From assembly GCA_006538405.1 (NCBI GenBank), contig BJKQ01000007.1, forward strand, positions 186,001 to 250,000: a stretch of DNA of 64,000 bases, read 5' to 3'. The DNA comes from Hansfordia pulvinata (Eukaryota > Ascomycota > Sordariomycetes > Xylariales). Positions 1 to 13,400 of the stretch are shown piece after piece. Each line of letters starts with the position of its first letter. Position 1 is the first letter of the stretch. The position numbers were made by a program, and so were the translations under genes. Under the pieces are notes generated by a model. It was not told where the DNA came from, ran no database searches, and was given only the letters and a program-made list of their open reading frames with translations.

Positions 1-1
1 C

Positions 2-3000
2 CTGGCGGCCATCTCCCAGGTCTTGAACGGGAAGCCGGGAAGAATCGACCCGCAGTTGCCAATTGCCTTCCTCGTCCACCTTGCTGTTCTCGAGAATGCA
101 AGCCTTTCTGAAAGATGTATCGACATCCAGCAGATTGATCTTGAAGAGGAGCAAGTGTCCAAAGCCAAGGACTTCATGTCGCGCTTCTCCAGGGCGGCCA
201 CGGGGCTCCTTCAAAGCGGGGTGATCGACACAGTCAACGCTCCCGAATGCGACCTCTTTGACCTTCTGGATGGTGCAGTCTTCCTATCAGTGTATGCTGC
301 CATTCGGTCGGACTTCTCGCTGAGCCCCTGCCTTGCCGACAGGTTCAAAGAACTCTTCATGGGTCTTGACGAGGCGTCCAGAACGCAGCTCGGTAAAAAG
401 CTGCCTTACGCCTCCGACCAGGCGCCCACGGCTTCTGCGCACGCGACTGCCGACGAGAAGAGTACTGTATCGGTTCTGCCGTTCTCGCACCCCATTCTGG
501 ATGACTTCTTCCTCCCGGTAAAACTGGATATCGATGGTACCCGCCGAAAGGACCCCGCAGCTCACCGCGTGTTTGAAGAATTGACCCACTGGCACAACGC
601 GAGAAAGAAGCTGGACCCAAAGAAGATACAGTATGTCAAAATGGACAAGTGGGCGATGAAGAGGAAATATCGCCTGATGGACAGTATTCTTCGCTACTCT
701 GCCAGTCTTACAGGTGCGTCTGGCAAGCTCATCGAGCCGGAGGTCATCATAGTGGGCAGCAAGTCGGACAAGGAGAAACGAAAACAGCTGGCTCAACGCC
801 TCAAATCCACGCAGCCCAGCGGCGAAGGGAGTCGACAGGTGGCTACCGAAACGAAGACTGGCGACTCCAAGCCTACAGGCAAAAAGCAAGCGCCCGCGAA
901 GAAACAGTCCGCCGCGACAAAGCCGATTTCTGGCAAGCAGAAGGCAATTCAGAATGCTCAAGCATTGGAGGCGGAGAGGGAGAAAAAGAAGACAGCTGTC
1001 GCGAAAGAGTTCTGGCTTTCCCAACTGAAAGAGCTGGGAGCTCCAGGGACCGAGTTGGTGAAGCGCTTCAACAAAACCAGAAGACTACTGCAGCAAACCC
1101 TTGCAAGGGACCCCAACTCCCCCTACGCCCCAGAGATGGCCCTGTACCTTTGCGATACGCTCTACCGCGCTTGTCAGCAGCGCGCTGGTGCGGCCTATCC
1201 TGGTACCAACGTCTTCTCGGACCCGAACATCGCAGCTCTGATGTACAGGCACATACTGGAGACCATGTCCCTGGGTGGACTGACAGAACAAGTTCTCGAA
1301 ACACTCGAGGCCATGGGACGATTGATCAAGGTGCCCTCTGGAAAGCTTGACAAGGCAGGCCTTTCCTCGCGACAGCTCACTTTTGAGCCTATGGTGTCCT
1401 CGTCCGAACGCAAGAGCATCGAGGCAGCGACTTCGGACTCTTTTGAAGAATTCCAGTTGCAGCTCTGTGGCCCGTTTCTGAAGCGGAACTTTGACTCACG
1501 GGAGGATCCTCGCGTCAGGTTCGACCCCGATGCCTGGCAGCGGGACGTCCTTGATGGGATCGATGACGATAAGAGCTTGTTTATCGTAGCGCCGACGTCG
1601 TCAGGCAAGACATTCATATCGTTCTACGCCATGAAGAAGGTTCTTGAAGAAGACAACGAGGGCGTCATTGTGTACGTGGCACCGACAAAGGCTCTTGTGA
1701 ACCAGGTCGCCGCCGAAGTACAGGCCAGGTTCGACAAGCGATACGACCACGGCTCGCTGTGGGCGATCCACACGCGCGACTACCGAGTCAACGAGCCGAC
1801 AAATTGCCAGGTATTGATCACCGTGCCTCACGTCCTGCAGATCATGCTTCTGTCTCCAGCAAACTCCAAAGGGCCCAGAGCGTGGACCAACCGCGTGAGG
1901 AGGATCATTTTTGACGAGGTGCACTGCATAGGCCAGGCTGACGACGGCGTCATCTGGGAGCAGCTTCTGACGATGGCGCCATGCCCAATCATCGCCTTGT
2001 CCGCCACTGTCGGAAACCCCATCGACTTCTATCAGTGGCTGAAGTCGTCTCAGGACAGCAAGGGTCACGAGCTCGTCATGGTTCAGCACCACCACAGGTA
2101 CTCTGACCTGCGGACGTTCTTCCACGTACCTCAGAGGGACTTCACTTTCAGTGGACTGAAGAAGGACGACCTGTTCCCGTCTCCGGGGCTGAACAACTCG
2201 GACTCGCAGAAGGAGATCTCACCCTTCTTACGCATTCACCCTGTTGCAGCCCTATTCAGCCGGTAAGGCCCTCGATCGAAACTGAGCGAGATAAGTACTG
2301 ACATACGTCCCCACGCAGAAATCTGGCAGACCTTGACGAACTCGCGCTGGAGCCACAAGACGCGCTCGAGCTGTGGAGGAGCATGAACGCCGTCCAAACC
2401 GAGGAATTCCCACTGGACGAGAAGCTGAATCCGCAGAAGGTCTTCGAGGGGTTTTTGGAAAAGTCCCAGGTCATAAGATGGAGCGAGGACTTGAAAACTG
2501 CCCTGCGTGTCTGGATGCGCGAGAGCCCAAGATCGCCATTCCCACAGGTCCGCTCCCTGTTGCTCGGGGAGAAGGTCCAGGGTCTGCTTGATTCTGACCA
2601 GGCCAGAGAGACAAGAGACGAGATGCATAAAGACGCCTTCCAGACGTTGTGTCACCTTCACGAAAGGGACGCGCTTCCGGCGATCGTCTTCAACTATGAT
2701 CGACTTCAGTGCGAGGAGCTCGTGCTCTCATTGGTGGAGGCCCTGCAAGCACCCGAGCAAGAGTACAAGAAGACCAGCAAGGCCTGGGCCTCCAAACTCA
2801 AAGCTTACGAAGCGGAGCAGTCCAAGCGGCCAGCGAAGAAGAGCGCCGAGAAGCTCTCCAAGGCGGACAAGGAGTTCGAGGCAGCCAACAAGGAGCCCTC
2901 TAAGCTGGATGGCTTCCACCCGGACGACCCCCTCGACGCCTACAGCTTCGCAGACAGAACCAAGGCGCCCCTTTCGGAGATGGATAAGGAAATCCAGCAG

Positions 3001-4815
3001 CTTGTCAGAAAGACTGATAGCATCCCACCTGCGATTCTGGACGCGCTTAGACGAGGAGTGGGCGTGCACCACGCAGGCATGAACAGAGGCTACCGTCAAA
3101 TGTAAGTCGGCGCCCCCCCCCTTTGCTTTGCCCCCTCTATCCCGACAAATCTCTAACCGGAAGGCTCTTACTAATCATTCCGCAGTGTGGAGATATTCTT
3201 CAGAAAGGGGTTCCTGCGCGTCGTCGTGGCGACGGGCACGCTGGCGCTCGGTCTCAACATGCCGTGTAAGACGGTCGTCTTCCACGGGGATTCAACCTTC
3301 TTGACGACTCTCAATTACCGGCAAGGAGCCGGACGTGCGGGTCGGCGTGGCTTTGACCCGCTGGGTAATGTCGTCTTCACGTCGTCAATGGCTTGCCGAC
3401 GCGCATTTGCGCTGCTGACCTCACGCCTGCCCGACCTCAAGGGCCACTTCCCGCTGTCCACCAGCCTTGTGCTGCGGATATTGGGCCTGCTCCACGAGAC
3501 GGGAGCGGGCACTGGCGGACGCCGGGGCGAACGGGCTGCTGGCATGATCACCTCCCTGCTGCAGCACAACCAGGCGTACCTGGGCGGGCCCGAGGTCCGC
3601 CAGTCGCTGGTGCACCACATGCGCTTCTCCATCGAGTACCTACGCCGACAGCACCTCATCTCCGAGACCGGCGCGCCTCTGAACTTTGCTGGCCTGGTCG
3701 GGCACCTGTACTACACCGAGGACTCGGCCTTTGCGTTCCACTCGCTACTGAAGGCCGGATACTTCCACGATCTGTGCTGCGGAGGGCGCTCCGACAAGGA
3801 CACCGTCGACGAGCTGGCGCTGGTTATGGCGCACCTTTTCCGGCGTGTGCCCGCGCGCCTGCCTTCGTCCGCGACGACCGGTCGTGGTGACAAGGACGGG
3901 CGAAGGAAACGCGTGCTCCCGCGCATGCCGGCCCGCGCTGAGGCCATCCTGGCAGACCACAACCGCGAAGCCCTGGACACAATGAAGGCGTACACGACGA
4001 CTTTTGTCCGGCAACATCTTTCGTCCACGCCCGACCGGACCATGCCGCTCACGGGCGAGAAGGCCGGCAGCAATGACGGTGGCATCCGCCTCCGCGGCGC
4101 CGTGGTGCCGCCGACGCTGCGGTCTGCCTTCACGGCGCTGTCAGGCCACGGCGACAGCGACTTCCAGGGCGCCGCCGACCTGTGCGCGTCGGCACGTGCC
4201 GGTGTGCATCTGGAGCGCTCGGCCGTGCCGTATCTACCCGTGTGGCCGTGCAATCCGGACGCGCCGCAGCTCAACAGCTATCTGTACGATTTCATCCGCG
4301 ACGGCGATTACGTGGCAATGTCGCGCGACAGCGGCGGGGCCATCAAGGCCGCCGACTCGTGGTTCATGCTCAAGGACTTCTCGCTCGTGCTGGCCACCAT
4401 CGTCACGGCGCTGTCGAGCTACATGAAAGCGCCCGACGCTCAGGACGGCGAGGATGGGGACGGCATCGCTTCCGCGCGCGACATCGACTCGGACGGGGAC
4501 GAGGAGAAGCGCGAGGGCAAGGGGGGGCTTGCCGGGATGCTGCAGGCCGCGGACGAGAGCAGGAACGCCGAGGCCGAGGCCCAGCCGCAGAAGAAGAAGA
4601 AGAAGAAGGTCGTCCTTGACTCGTGGGACGACGACGACGACGAGGAGGACAGCGAAAACGGCGAAAATGGCGAGGCAGAAGCGGCCGACCACGCAGCCCT
4701 GGACTCGGACCTTGGGAACGGCACAGGGGCGTCATTTGGGCTTGTTGAGGTGCTGAGGTGCTTTACCCTGCTCAGGGACGACTTTGAAGCCAAGTTCCGC
4801 GAGATCTGGGCATAA
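2..4815 (+). CDS. DDX60-like Ski2-family DExH-box RNA helicase (5' end outside window)
   Basis: Superfamily 2 helicase resembling animal DDX60, a cytoplasmic Ski2-like protein linked to antiviral RNA sensing; its role in fungi is not established. The frame is open from base 2 with no start codon, so the N-terminus lies outside the window. Exons are 2-2262, 2319-3101 and 3186-4815; the introns (56 and 84 bp) have GTAAGG/GTAAGT donors and CAG acceptors and keep frame, giving 1557 visible residues. Motifs seen: Walker A APTSSGKT (about 1589-1612), DEVH box (about 1915), SAT motif III (about 2000), and motif VI QGAGRAGRRG (about 3321-3350) after TGTLALGLNMP. A Lys/Ala-rich linker precedes the helicase core. 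The C-terminus carries a poly-Lys stretch and an Asp/Glu run. The family call is firm; the cellular role is inference. Confidence 0.9.
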
Positions 4816-6115
4816 ATCAACACGCCAGAGTTGATCACCGACTCGAGAGCGGGGGCTCGTGGCCCGTAGAGGTGCTGCACCGTGCCCCGGCTCGGCGGCG
4901 AGGATTAGATACAGGAGCGAGATACAATGCGACGCCGTTGCTAGAATGACAAGCCATGGTGCATGTGATATTGACAACTCGTGTAACGGACGCTTGAAAT
5001 CTGAGTGATGCTGCCTGCCCAAACGACCTCAACCCGCGATACTTTGGCGAGTGTTGATGCTTTGACAGATTGCGGTTCGCATCATATGACGTCGGCAATG
5101 ACGAACTTGAGGATGCTTGCCATTGACAGTCCTCTGTGGACCCGACGGTTGCCTGGCCGGCGCCCGTGTCTACATCTGCCCACGCAGTGAACTCGTCGCC
5201 CGGGCATTGTTGACGCGCGGTTCCTCCCGGCAGTACATCCGGTGCGATTCGCGGGATCAAGCCCGCCTCATAGTGCAGGTGTCTTTTGAGGAATCGAAGA
5301 TGAGCTTGCTCACAGTCTTGCTCTCACTTATCCAACAGGCCAGAGTCGGGAACTAACTTAGTGTGCTTGATCGTGGGAGTCAGTACTCCTGTTCTCAAGA
5401 TCGAGTGAATTGGATCCCGTTTCTACCGCTAGCTAGCATCTTGGGCCGGGACCTGTTCGGTCGCCACAGTGAAAGGCTACACTATAAGAAGCCTAAGAAA
5501 TAGAATCGCCTTGGTCTTTGACCCCGTTTGAGACCCATCTCCCAGCGTCACTGTCACGCGCCCCGGTAAACAGACGACATTGCGGGTTGCGTCCGAGCTC
5601 AGCAGGGAGAGGTAGCTACATGAGGGGATATAAACCAGACCCGAGTCCAGCTCAGGTCTGGGTCAAGTGATCACGCGGACTGCTCATCATTTCTGGGTTC
5701 ACTCCGGCCGCCACATGGCATCCGCAGGCGCTGTACTCCATCCCGCTTTACCAAGTCCTTGTTAACATTGCAAGATGAAGCCCTTCTTTGTACTGCGTTC
5801 CATGGTTGGCTATACTTTGGCCGAAGAATTCGAAAGAAAGGGCGACAACGCCAATTGTGACATACGACTGGATGGAGCTTCATATTACAAAGATCATGTC
5901 CAGGCATCAAGCTCACCGCAGCAGTGCTGGAAATGGACACACGCTGTACTTGAGGTTAGCAAGGATATCTAGCCAGCTTTTGCAATTCATAGCATCGATA
6001 TAGAGATGTGCTACCCGGGCCGGACCGAGGTATGTGTATATGTGGTTGAGCAACTCCTGAGCTGTGTTATATAGTGTAAACGCTGTGTCTGCCTCTTTCA
6101 TATCGCATCATCGTG
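4816..6115. other. Intergenic, tail-to-tail between helicase and NLR
   Basis: No convincing gene. It holds the 3' flanks of two convergent genes. A TATA-like GGATATAAACC (5627-5637) is followed by a 7-bp inverted repeat, CCAGACC (5635-5641) with GGTCTGG (5655-5661). A 65-codon plus-strand ORF starts at 5775, but it has no recognisable domain and ordinary non-coding composition, so it is not called. Confidence 0.6.
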
Positions 6116-9100
6116 TCAATCATGTGCCAAGTCCCGTATCCGCTCTCGCAGCCCAGCCGCCTGGTCGTCCTTGCCCTGCTTGGCCAGGATTTTCGCGAAA
6201 TTCTCCATGCTCAGGACGGTCTGCGGGTGTGCGCGGCCCTGCACGCCCTCCCTGGTGCGCACCGAATCACTCGCCAGTTCCTCGGCCTCGTCCAGCCGGC
6301 CCTGGCACCCCAGCACGTCGGCCAGGTTGTCCATGCTCTCGAGCGTGTCCGGGTGATCGCTGCCGAGCGTCTGCCGGCGCAGGCGCAGTGCGTCCCGGTG
6401 CATGGCCTCGGCCTCGCCGTGACGGCCCTGCCGGCTGAGGATCATGGCCAGGTTGTTCATGTCGTGCAAGGTGCTGGGGTCCGCGGGCCCGCACACCTCG
6501 GTGTGCAGCGCCAGGGCCTTGCGGCCCATCGGCTCGGCCTCGTCGTACTTGCCCCCGAGAGACAGTGAGTAGGTGAGGTTCATCAGGCTGGTCAGCGTGT
6601 CGGGGTCCTTGGGACCCAAGAGCTCCGTCCTCCGCGCCAGCGTCTGCCGGTCGATCGCCGCCGCCGCCTCGTACTCGCCGAGCTCGATCTTGGACATGGC
6701 GACGTTGCTCATGGCGCTCAGCGTGTTGGCGTGGGAGCTGCCAAACTCCTCCTCGCACAGCTCGTACAGGGTACGATTGACTGACCCGGACACCCGGTAC
6801 TGCCCATGGTAGTGGTACGCGGTGCCGATCTTGAAGAGCAGAGAGACGGCCGTGAAGCGGTTGCCTTCGCGGCAGCATGCCAGGGCGGATTCTGTATGGG
6901 GCAGATACGACACCCAATCCGCTCTGTTGTGGTGCTCGGGGTCCGGGAAGCTGCCTTCGATTCGCTGGATCCCTGTCGCAGCCCAATGCGACCACAGCCC
7001 GTCATCCTCTATCCAGATCCTCATGGCAAGCCTCACGAGGCGGTGAATATCGAACAGGCCAGACTCGTCCCGCTCGGTGACAAAGGCGTAGCTCTTCAGG
7101 AACATCAAAGCTTCCCTCACCTCGTCGGCGTCGTGTGATCGACCAAAGTCGAGGCCACCACCAGCCCCACTGCCGGGATTCTCGCCGTTTTCAGCGTGGA
7201 GCTCGGGTGCCTCAAGGCGGGTTGTGGAATAGAAATGACCCGACGGCCACACGAGAAGCGAGAATGGTATCGCCTTCTCCGAGAGAAAGCACATGTACCG
7301 GAATAGCTCGGCGGCGAGTGGCTTGTCCCGCTGCAGGTGCTCGAACGAAATGTGCCACGTCGTGAAGACGGCATTAGAGATGCCCGCATAGCGGCCCCGC
7401 ACGGTGTAGCTCTCCCGCAGTGACTTGACCAGCGTGCTGTTTCTCGCGTGGCAGTTGCGCACGTAGTCGGCGATGGACATCTGTGACCTTGCTAGGTAGG
7501 CCGAGGCTTGTTTGATAGCCAGGGGCAGGCAGTCGAGGAAGTCGAGCAGCTCGTCGGCCTTTTCCCGGTTGCGTAGCTGCCTTTCAGAGACGCCGGCGCT
7601 CAGGAGCTGGAACGCCTCTGTCTTCGACATCATGGAAACGCTGATGGTGTCCTGGGGCCGCACGTCGAGCTGTGGGACGACCTCGTGGATCCGGGTGGTG
7701 ATCAAGATCGACCCTTGTCGACTGAAGGGGAAGTAATAACTCAGCCCGGGCTCTTGTCCGTCGCCAAATAGCAGCTGGGCGTCGTCGGCATTATCGACAA
7801 TTAGCAGCCACTTGCCGATGCTCTCTTTGCTCAATTCTGCTTTCACAATGGCTTTCAGGTTTCCCCTGCTTCCCTCGAGTGCCTGCAGCCCAAGCTCCTT
7901 GCCGATCCTGGCGTAGGCGTTCTCGAAAGCCGCCGCGTTCGTTGCGGGAACCCAAAAGACGGAGCACTCGCTGTCCTCATCTCGTACACGGTACGCGGTC
8001 TCGATGGCCAGCTGGGTCTTCCCCATTCCGCCGAAGCCCTCAATGACGGTGATTTGACAATTGTCGCTTTCCCGTCCCGGAAGGACGCGCTCGATGACGC
8101 GCTGCAGGAGGGACTCGCGCTGAATGAAGTCACTGTTGCGGCCAAAGTCCATGACAAAGCGCGCACGCTGACGCCCTGGGAGCCAGTCAGCATCGTAACG
8201 AGGCAGAAGCGACAGGTGAACTCACGTGCGTTCCTGCGCTGAAGAGTCTCTTTGGACTTCGCGCAGAGCTCAAGCAGGGCGCCCGAGACACTCACAAAGG
8301 AAGGATCATCGGGACCGTAGAACTTATTCATCTTGAGGTGGTCTGACGGCAGTCGAATACCGCCGTCTCCCACGATGCAAGCTGAGGCCTCGCTCACAAC
8401 CTGTGTGTGTGTACCTGGCGTCAGAACCACGACTGCCCTTTCCAGAACCGCTCAGTGGACGTACCTTTCCCTTGACGAGGCCTGGCAAGCCGTACCTGCG
8501 CCCATAGTCGGTTGAGTCCCTCTCAAAGAAACAACGAGTCGGGACGGATAGGCCGTCCTCGCGGTCGTACAGAGAGGCGATCTTGTCTTTGAGAGCAGGA
8601 CTGTCGTACCCGAGGTCCTGGATGATGCCCGTGTCTGAGTGGAAGGGCGTCAGAAGCCAGGCGAGAGCCTTGGCTAGGAACTGCATTTGAGTGCCCCGAA
8701 AGGGGGTGCCGAGGGCGACAAAGCCGGCTGTGTTCTGCGCGAGGTATCGGGACACATGCTTCTCCCGCGCAAAGGATAAGGCCTAGAGAGGGCAAATCAG
8801 AAGGGGAATCGGCATGGCGGCAGCCAGGTCGGGTCGAAGAGGCGAAGGGGCTCGGGTCCTTACGTAGAGAATAACGAGACCACCCAGGCTATGGCCAACA
8901 AAGACAATGGGACGCTTCGTGTCGGAGCAGCAGGCCCTCAAACTCTGCACCAGGTCTTGACCGCACTGCTGGAGGCGGTTATCCGGCGCATTTGCGTGCC
9001 ACTTGGACTCGTAACTGTAGACTAGGATCCTCGCACGCGGCAGCACTCGAGGCAGCATGTGGTGATCCCTCAGCCAGTGGACTGGGGGCTGCTCGCTGGC

Positions 9101-9399
9101 CCCGTGTCTCCACGTCCAGGACCAGTCCACATTGGCGCCGAGGCCGTGAACCGCGACAATGCTGAGAAGAAAGAGTGAGCAGGACTGGGCACAGATGGCT
9201 GGTATCGCAGAAAGAGAACTGACTCGACCTGGGGCTCATCGTCGCCAGCAGGCCCGGTGCCCGGGGACAGGACTTCGATGGGAGGCCGGGCGGGAGCATC
9301 GTGCGCGGGCTCCTGGGATGAAGCGTGGAGTCGGAGAGACAGCCAGACGACGGCGGCGACAAGTAGTGCAACCAGGCCGCTCCAGACCTCGTGGCTCAT
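6116..9399 (-). CDS. Fungal NLR: membrane segment, alpha/beta-hydrolase, NB-ARC, TPR
   Basis: STAND-type immune-like receptor of 1008 aa. Exons on the minus strand are 9399-9224, 9161-8864, 8782-8465, 8400-8226 and 8175-6116. The introns (62, 81, 64 and 50 bp) all keep frame; joining exons 1 and 2 creates VDIVAVHGLGAN. A hydrophobic segment at residues 8-22 (GLVALLVAAVVWLSL) suggests a membrane anchor. The hydrolase has HGLG (about 63), nucleophile GHSLGG (Ser150) and a candidate catalytic His in DHLKMNKF (His285). NB-ARC follows, with a P-loop GFGGMGKT (Lys375), Walker B LLIVDNADD (about 447-453), an ITTR motif and LPLAIKQ. Five diverged 42-aa kinesin-light-chain-type TPRs end the protein (about 797-1000). 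In such proteins ligand sensing by TPRs is thought to oligomerise the NB domain and activate the N-terminal effector; for this gene that is inference. An upstream in-frame ATG at 9492 is possible. Confidence 0.88.
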
Positions 9400-10480
9400 G
9401 GTGCGACGAGAACCAGAGCTATTGGGTTGGACATGCTCGGCGGCTGGTCCGAGCGTGGGAGGGAGGGTGGATGAGGGGGAAAGGTCGCCCACAGGGATGC
9501 GTAGGTGTATTTCGAATCACCGTCAAACGGACACAGAGAGAAAAAAGGGCCCTTGCGTAGAAGGATGTATGTGTTGCGGTTGGGGCAAAAGAGGTGTGCA
9601 GAAATAACCTTGAGATGGGAGGTTAGGGAAGTCGGTAGTCATGAAGAGAGTGCGACGTGCATTGAAGTTTGGAGGTTCAAGGTTGTACTCGTACCATATC
9701 CGTACATGTATCAGGGGTGCGGCTGAACTGGCGCTAGGAGGTAGGTACCTACATGTAATGAATGGAAGGCAGTTCGAGGTGTGGTGACGGGGGGGGAAAA
9801 AAGAGAGAGAAGGAAATGTTACGAGTACCTCCTTCACGTTCGATATCACGACCCACCCACAGACAGCCATACGAGTATACACGCGCGGTTCAATACACTT
9901 GTGATACGGGGTACTTGTATGGTAGTTAGTAGGCACGTCAAGTCACCGACAAATTGTATACCTCTTGTTCGAAAGAGTCGTTCACCGATATGTACGATGG
10001 TGCAAGCAGACTCCCACGACTCCTCTATCCGCATTGCAGCTCTTTTGACGGCATGCAATCTGGTCAATCGTCGGGTCTGGCCTTACGAGTACGTCTTCTC
10101 GTACAGCAGCATTTCAGAGTATGTACGAGTACCATGCCTGTCGCGACACGAGCATCCAATGTAAAAGTCTCTAAAAGGCACAGCACGTGATGAAGAGCGG
10201 ACCAACTGATAGGTATCTATGCGCGTATGTAGTGTACAGCCCACCAGCTCCGTCATTAATAAGTCTGCTCGCCCAGTGCAAGCTCTTCCGACCATATGAG
10301 CCTTAATATACAAAAATCACGTCTTGCAACCACGCCAACTCCTCCGACAACCCAGCCAGCCTTGTTAAAACAGGAAACTATCAAACAGACTGTTCCGACG
10401 CAGCGGTCTTGTCGGTATACATCTCATGACCTCTGGACGACACACAAAAACACACATTCTCTCTCACGAGACAAGCCAGT
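9400..10480. other. Intergenic: NLR promoter side and SEC16 3' flank
   Basis: No gene seen. It carries four exact copies of TACGAGTAC or its complement (9685, 9820, 10084, 10124) and a 12-bp perfect palindrome GTAGGTACCTAC (9741-9752). These belong to the repeated intergenic motifs found across the window. Confidence 0.7.
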
Positions 10481-13400
10481 CTACTTTGCCATGACATCCA
10501 CGTAGCGCCCGCTCTTGCGTGGCTTCTTGCCCTTGCGCGGACCGGCGGCGCCGATCAGGTCATCGATACTGCTGGCAGTGCTGAGGCTTGTCGTTGGACG
10601 GCTCGGTGGCTGGCTGACAGGCGCCCCGCCAGCATCACTGATTGCGCTCTGGTTCGACACCGACCGCGCCATCATGGGAGGCGCACCGTTGGCAGGTGGC
10701 GCCAGGAGGTTCTCCTGTGACATGGTCTTGTTCATGGCCGGGATCGACATGGCAGAAGCCGATCGAGGGGGCCCATCGGGGCCCCCCCCGGAGAGGGCGC
10801 TGCTGATAAACCGCCCGGGGGCGGAGGCGTCGACATTCCGCTTGCACGGGGCGGCGGCGGAGTTGCCGTCTTGGCGGGGGTGTTCTCGGCACCCGGCTTC
10901 TTGTTGATCCAGCGCTTCAGATCAGGGTCATAGACGAAGCTGCTCTGCTCGCCGAGCTTCGCTTTGATCGGTTTGTTGGCTGGCTGGTCCAGGCTTTCTT
11001 TCTTGGCCCCACCAAACCAGCTTCCGAAGCCCCATCCCGACTTCTTCGAGTTCTTGGCCTCGGCCTCTCGTTTCGCTGCTCGAGTCAGTAAGATGTTCAA
11101 TAGTCCAGCTGACTGGTCTTGGAAACTTACCCTCTTCTTCAGCCACCTTGCGGAACATCTCCTCGTTCTCGCGGTCCTTCTCTGCCTTACTCTTGTCTTC
11201 TGCTTGTGGCCTCAAACCTGGGATGTCGTCCTCATCATCGTCAAGCATGAACTTCTTCTTCGGCTTTGGCTCGTCATCGTCGCCAGCCGGGCCCGGTTCG
11301 TACGAGGGGGGCTCGAAGCTTGATGGCTCAAAGGTTGAAGGCTGGAAAGACGGTGGCTCATAGCCACCACTTGCCGTGTTGTCTTCAGCCTGCATCGAAG
11401 GGGGCTCAAAAGTCCCCATGGACGGCGGCTCAAAGCCATAAGAAGGCGCCTGGTGACCAGGACCATCATTGGCCTGCTGGTCCGGCGTACTCTCCGAGGC
11501 TGGGACCGGCTGCTGTGCTGAGGGCTCAGATGAGGCCTGACCGTAGGGGGCGTATGGTGAGTATGAGCTTGTTTGGGGGGCAGACGCTTGCGGGGAGCTC
11601 TGGTGCAAGGGTGTGTAGGGGGAACCCGCCTGAGATGCCGCAGGGAAGCTTGGTTGGTAACTGGAGGAAGGCCTTGAGCTGTTCTGCGGCGCGTATGGGT
11701 TGCTACTGTCCATTACTCCGCGAGACATCTCGTTTGAAGACCGCTGGTATTCGCCAGAAGCTCGTTCCATGGAGGACCTCGCAGTGGGGTTGGAGTTGAA
11801 GCCTGAGCTGGGCTCGAAGGGCGAGCCCAGAGTCTGCGATACGCTTGGTGCATACATAGACCCGGCCTTGGTGGGAGGGCCGCTGGGAGAGAACCCCGTC
11901 ATGGCCGACATGCCCATGCTGTTTCCATACGTGTCGAGGCCGGTCATTGACGGAGCACGGCTGATGTTCGGGGTGCCGCCAGCTATGCGGGCGAAAGGGC
12001 CCGACTCCCCGGCACCGTCGGCACCAGAGCCATCGCCGTTGTTGTCGTTGTCTTCGCCGGCCACGAACTTGTTGAAACGACTCCACATATTGTTGGACAC
12101 GTTGTTCATGCTGGGCTTGGATATCCACGAGTTCGATCCTTCCTTCGGCGCGTGCTTCAGCCTCTTCATCAAGTCGTCCACGGCTGATTCAAGCACTGGG
12201 TGGTAGTAGGGAGATCGTTTCGTCTGCGAAACCATTGCGTTCATAATCGCGTCGCAGTACTGAAGAGCTTTGTCTCTGAAGCCATACTCAGCCAAGGTCA
12301 TGGCCGTTTGTAGCTTGTACGCCGCCAGGTGTGGGCACCCTTGACTCGCGTGGGCTGCGCCTGTCAGCGACAAGCCGTATTCGTAGACTTCGCTCAAGAA
12401 GAGAGCCTCGGTCTCCTGGGCAAACTGGTGCGCTTGGCTCTTGTGGTCTGCGCCCACGAGCACAAAGTGCGCGGTCGGGTCATCCAGGCCACCAAAGACA
12501 GAGTGACCACGGGCAAAAATGTAGCAAATATGGGCTGCCTCAGCACGTCCGTAGCTGGCAAGAAGGTTGCCAAGAGAGCTGAGGGCCTGGATATCTCCAG
12601 CGCTCCTGTTGCTCAAGATCATGCCGAGCGTCTCACGCCATTTGTCCAATCCGGCAAGCGCGTCCTTCGACTCGCCGACGGCGGCCGAGGTGGACATGAG
12701 CTGCAAGCCTGCGCGCGCATGAACAGGGACGAGCTCGTCGACCGACTCCTCCAGATTCCCAGACAAAACACCGTACAGGGCGGCGAGTGACTCGTTATTC
12801 TGACCGGGAAGATTGATCTCTTTCTTGATGAACTCTTGGGCGACCTGCTTGTACAGACCTGGGTTCTGGGTGGTGTTGGCTATCAGCATGGCGTGGCCCC
12901 ATAGTCTCTTGTCCACGGCGGCCCAAGCAGCCTTTTCGCGGTCGCCAGATAGGAGAAACCTCCGAATCTGTTCGACAGATGAAGAGTCCACCGCGTCTGC
13001 CTGGGTCGCGGTAGTAGGGGACGAAAGCCCGGTCAGATCAACGCCAGCAGAAATGGCCGATGCCATCTCGCTGCTCTGGCCGTCCAAGCCCGGGGAGATG
13101 ATGTCGCGAACAGCCTTGTTGACCGTGGAGTTGCCCTCCAAGACACCGTCGTTCTCAACCATGACTCTCAAGATTTTCCAAAGCAGAAGGCGTTCGATGG
13201 CACGTTTCTCATCGTGGGAGACTGTTTGCTGGAAAGACACGTTGGGCGCGTCTCTCTCCAGGGCTTCAATGCCGGCATTGAGCCAAGTGATGGTTTCCTT
13301 CTTCTTCCCTTTGCCTTTCAGGGGCCCTGGGAACTTGGAAAGACGATCTTCCAGAGGTAAGACGTCTTTGATGTGCTGGACCTTGACCTCGCCAGGGCTT

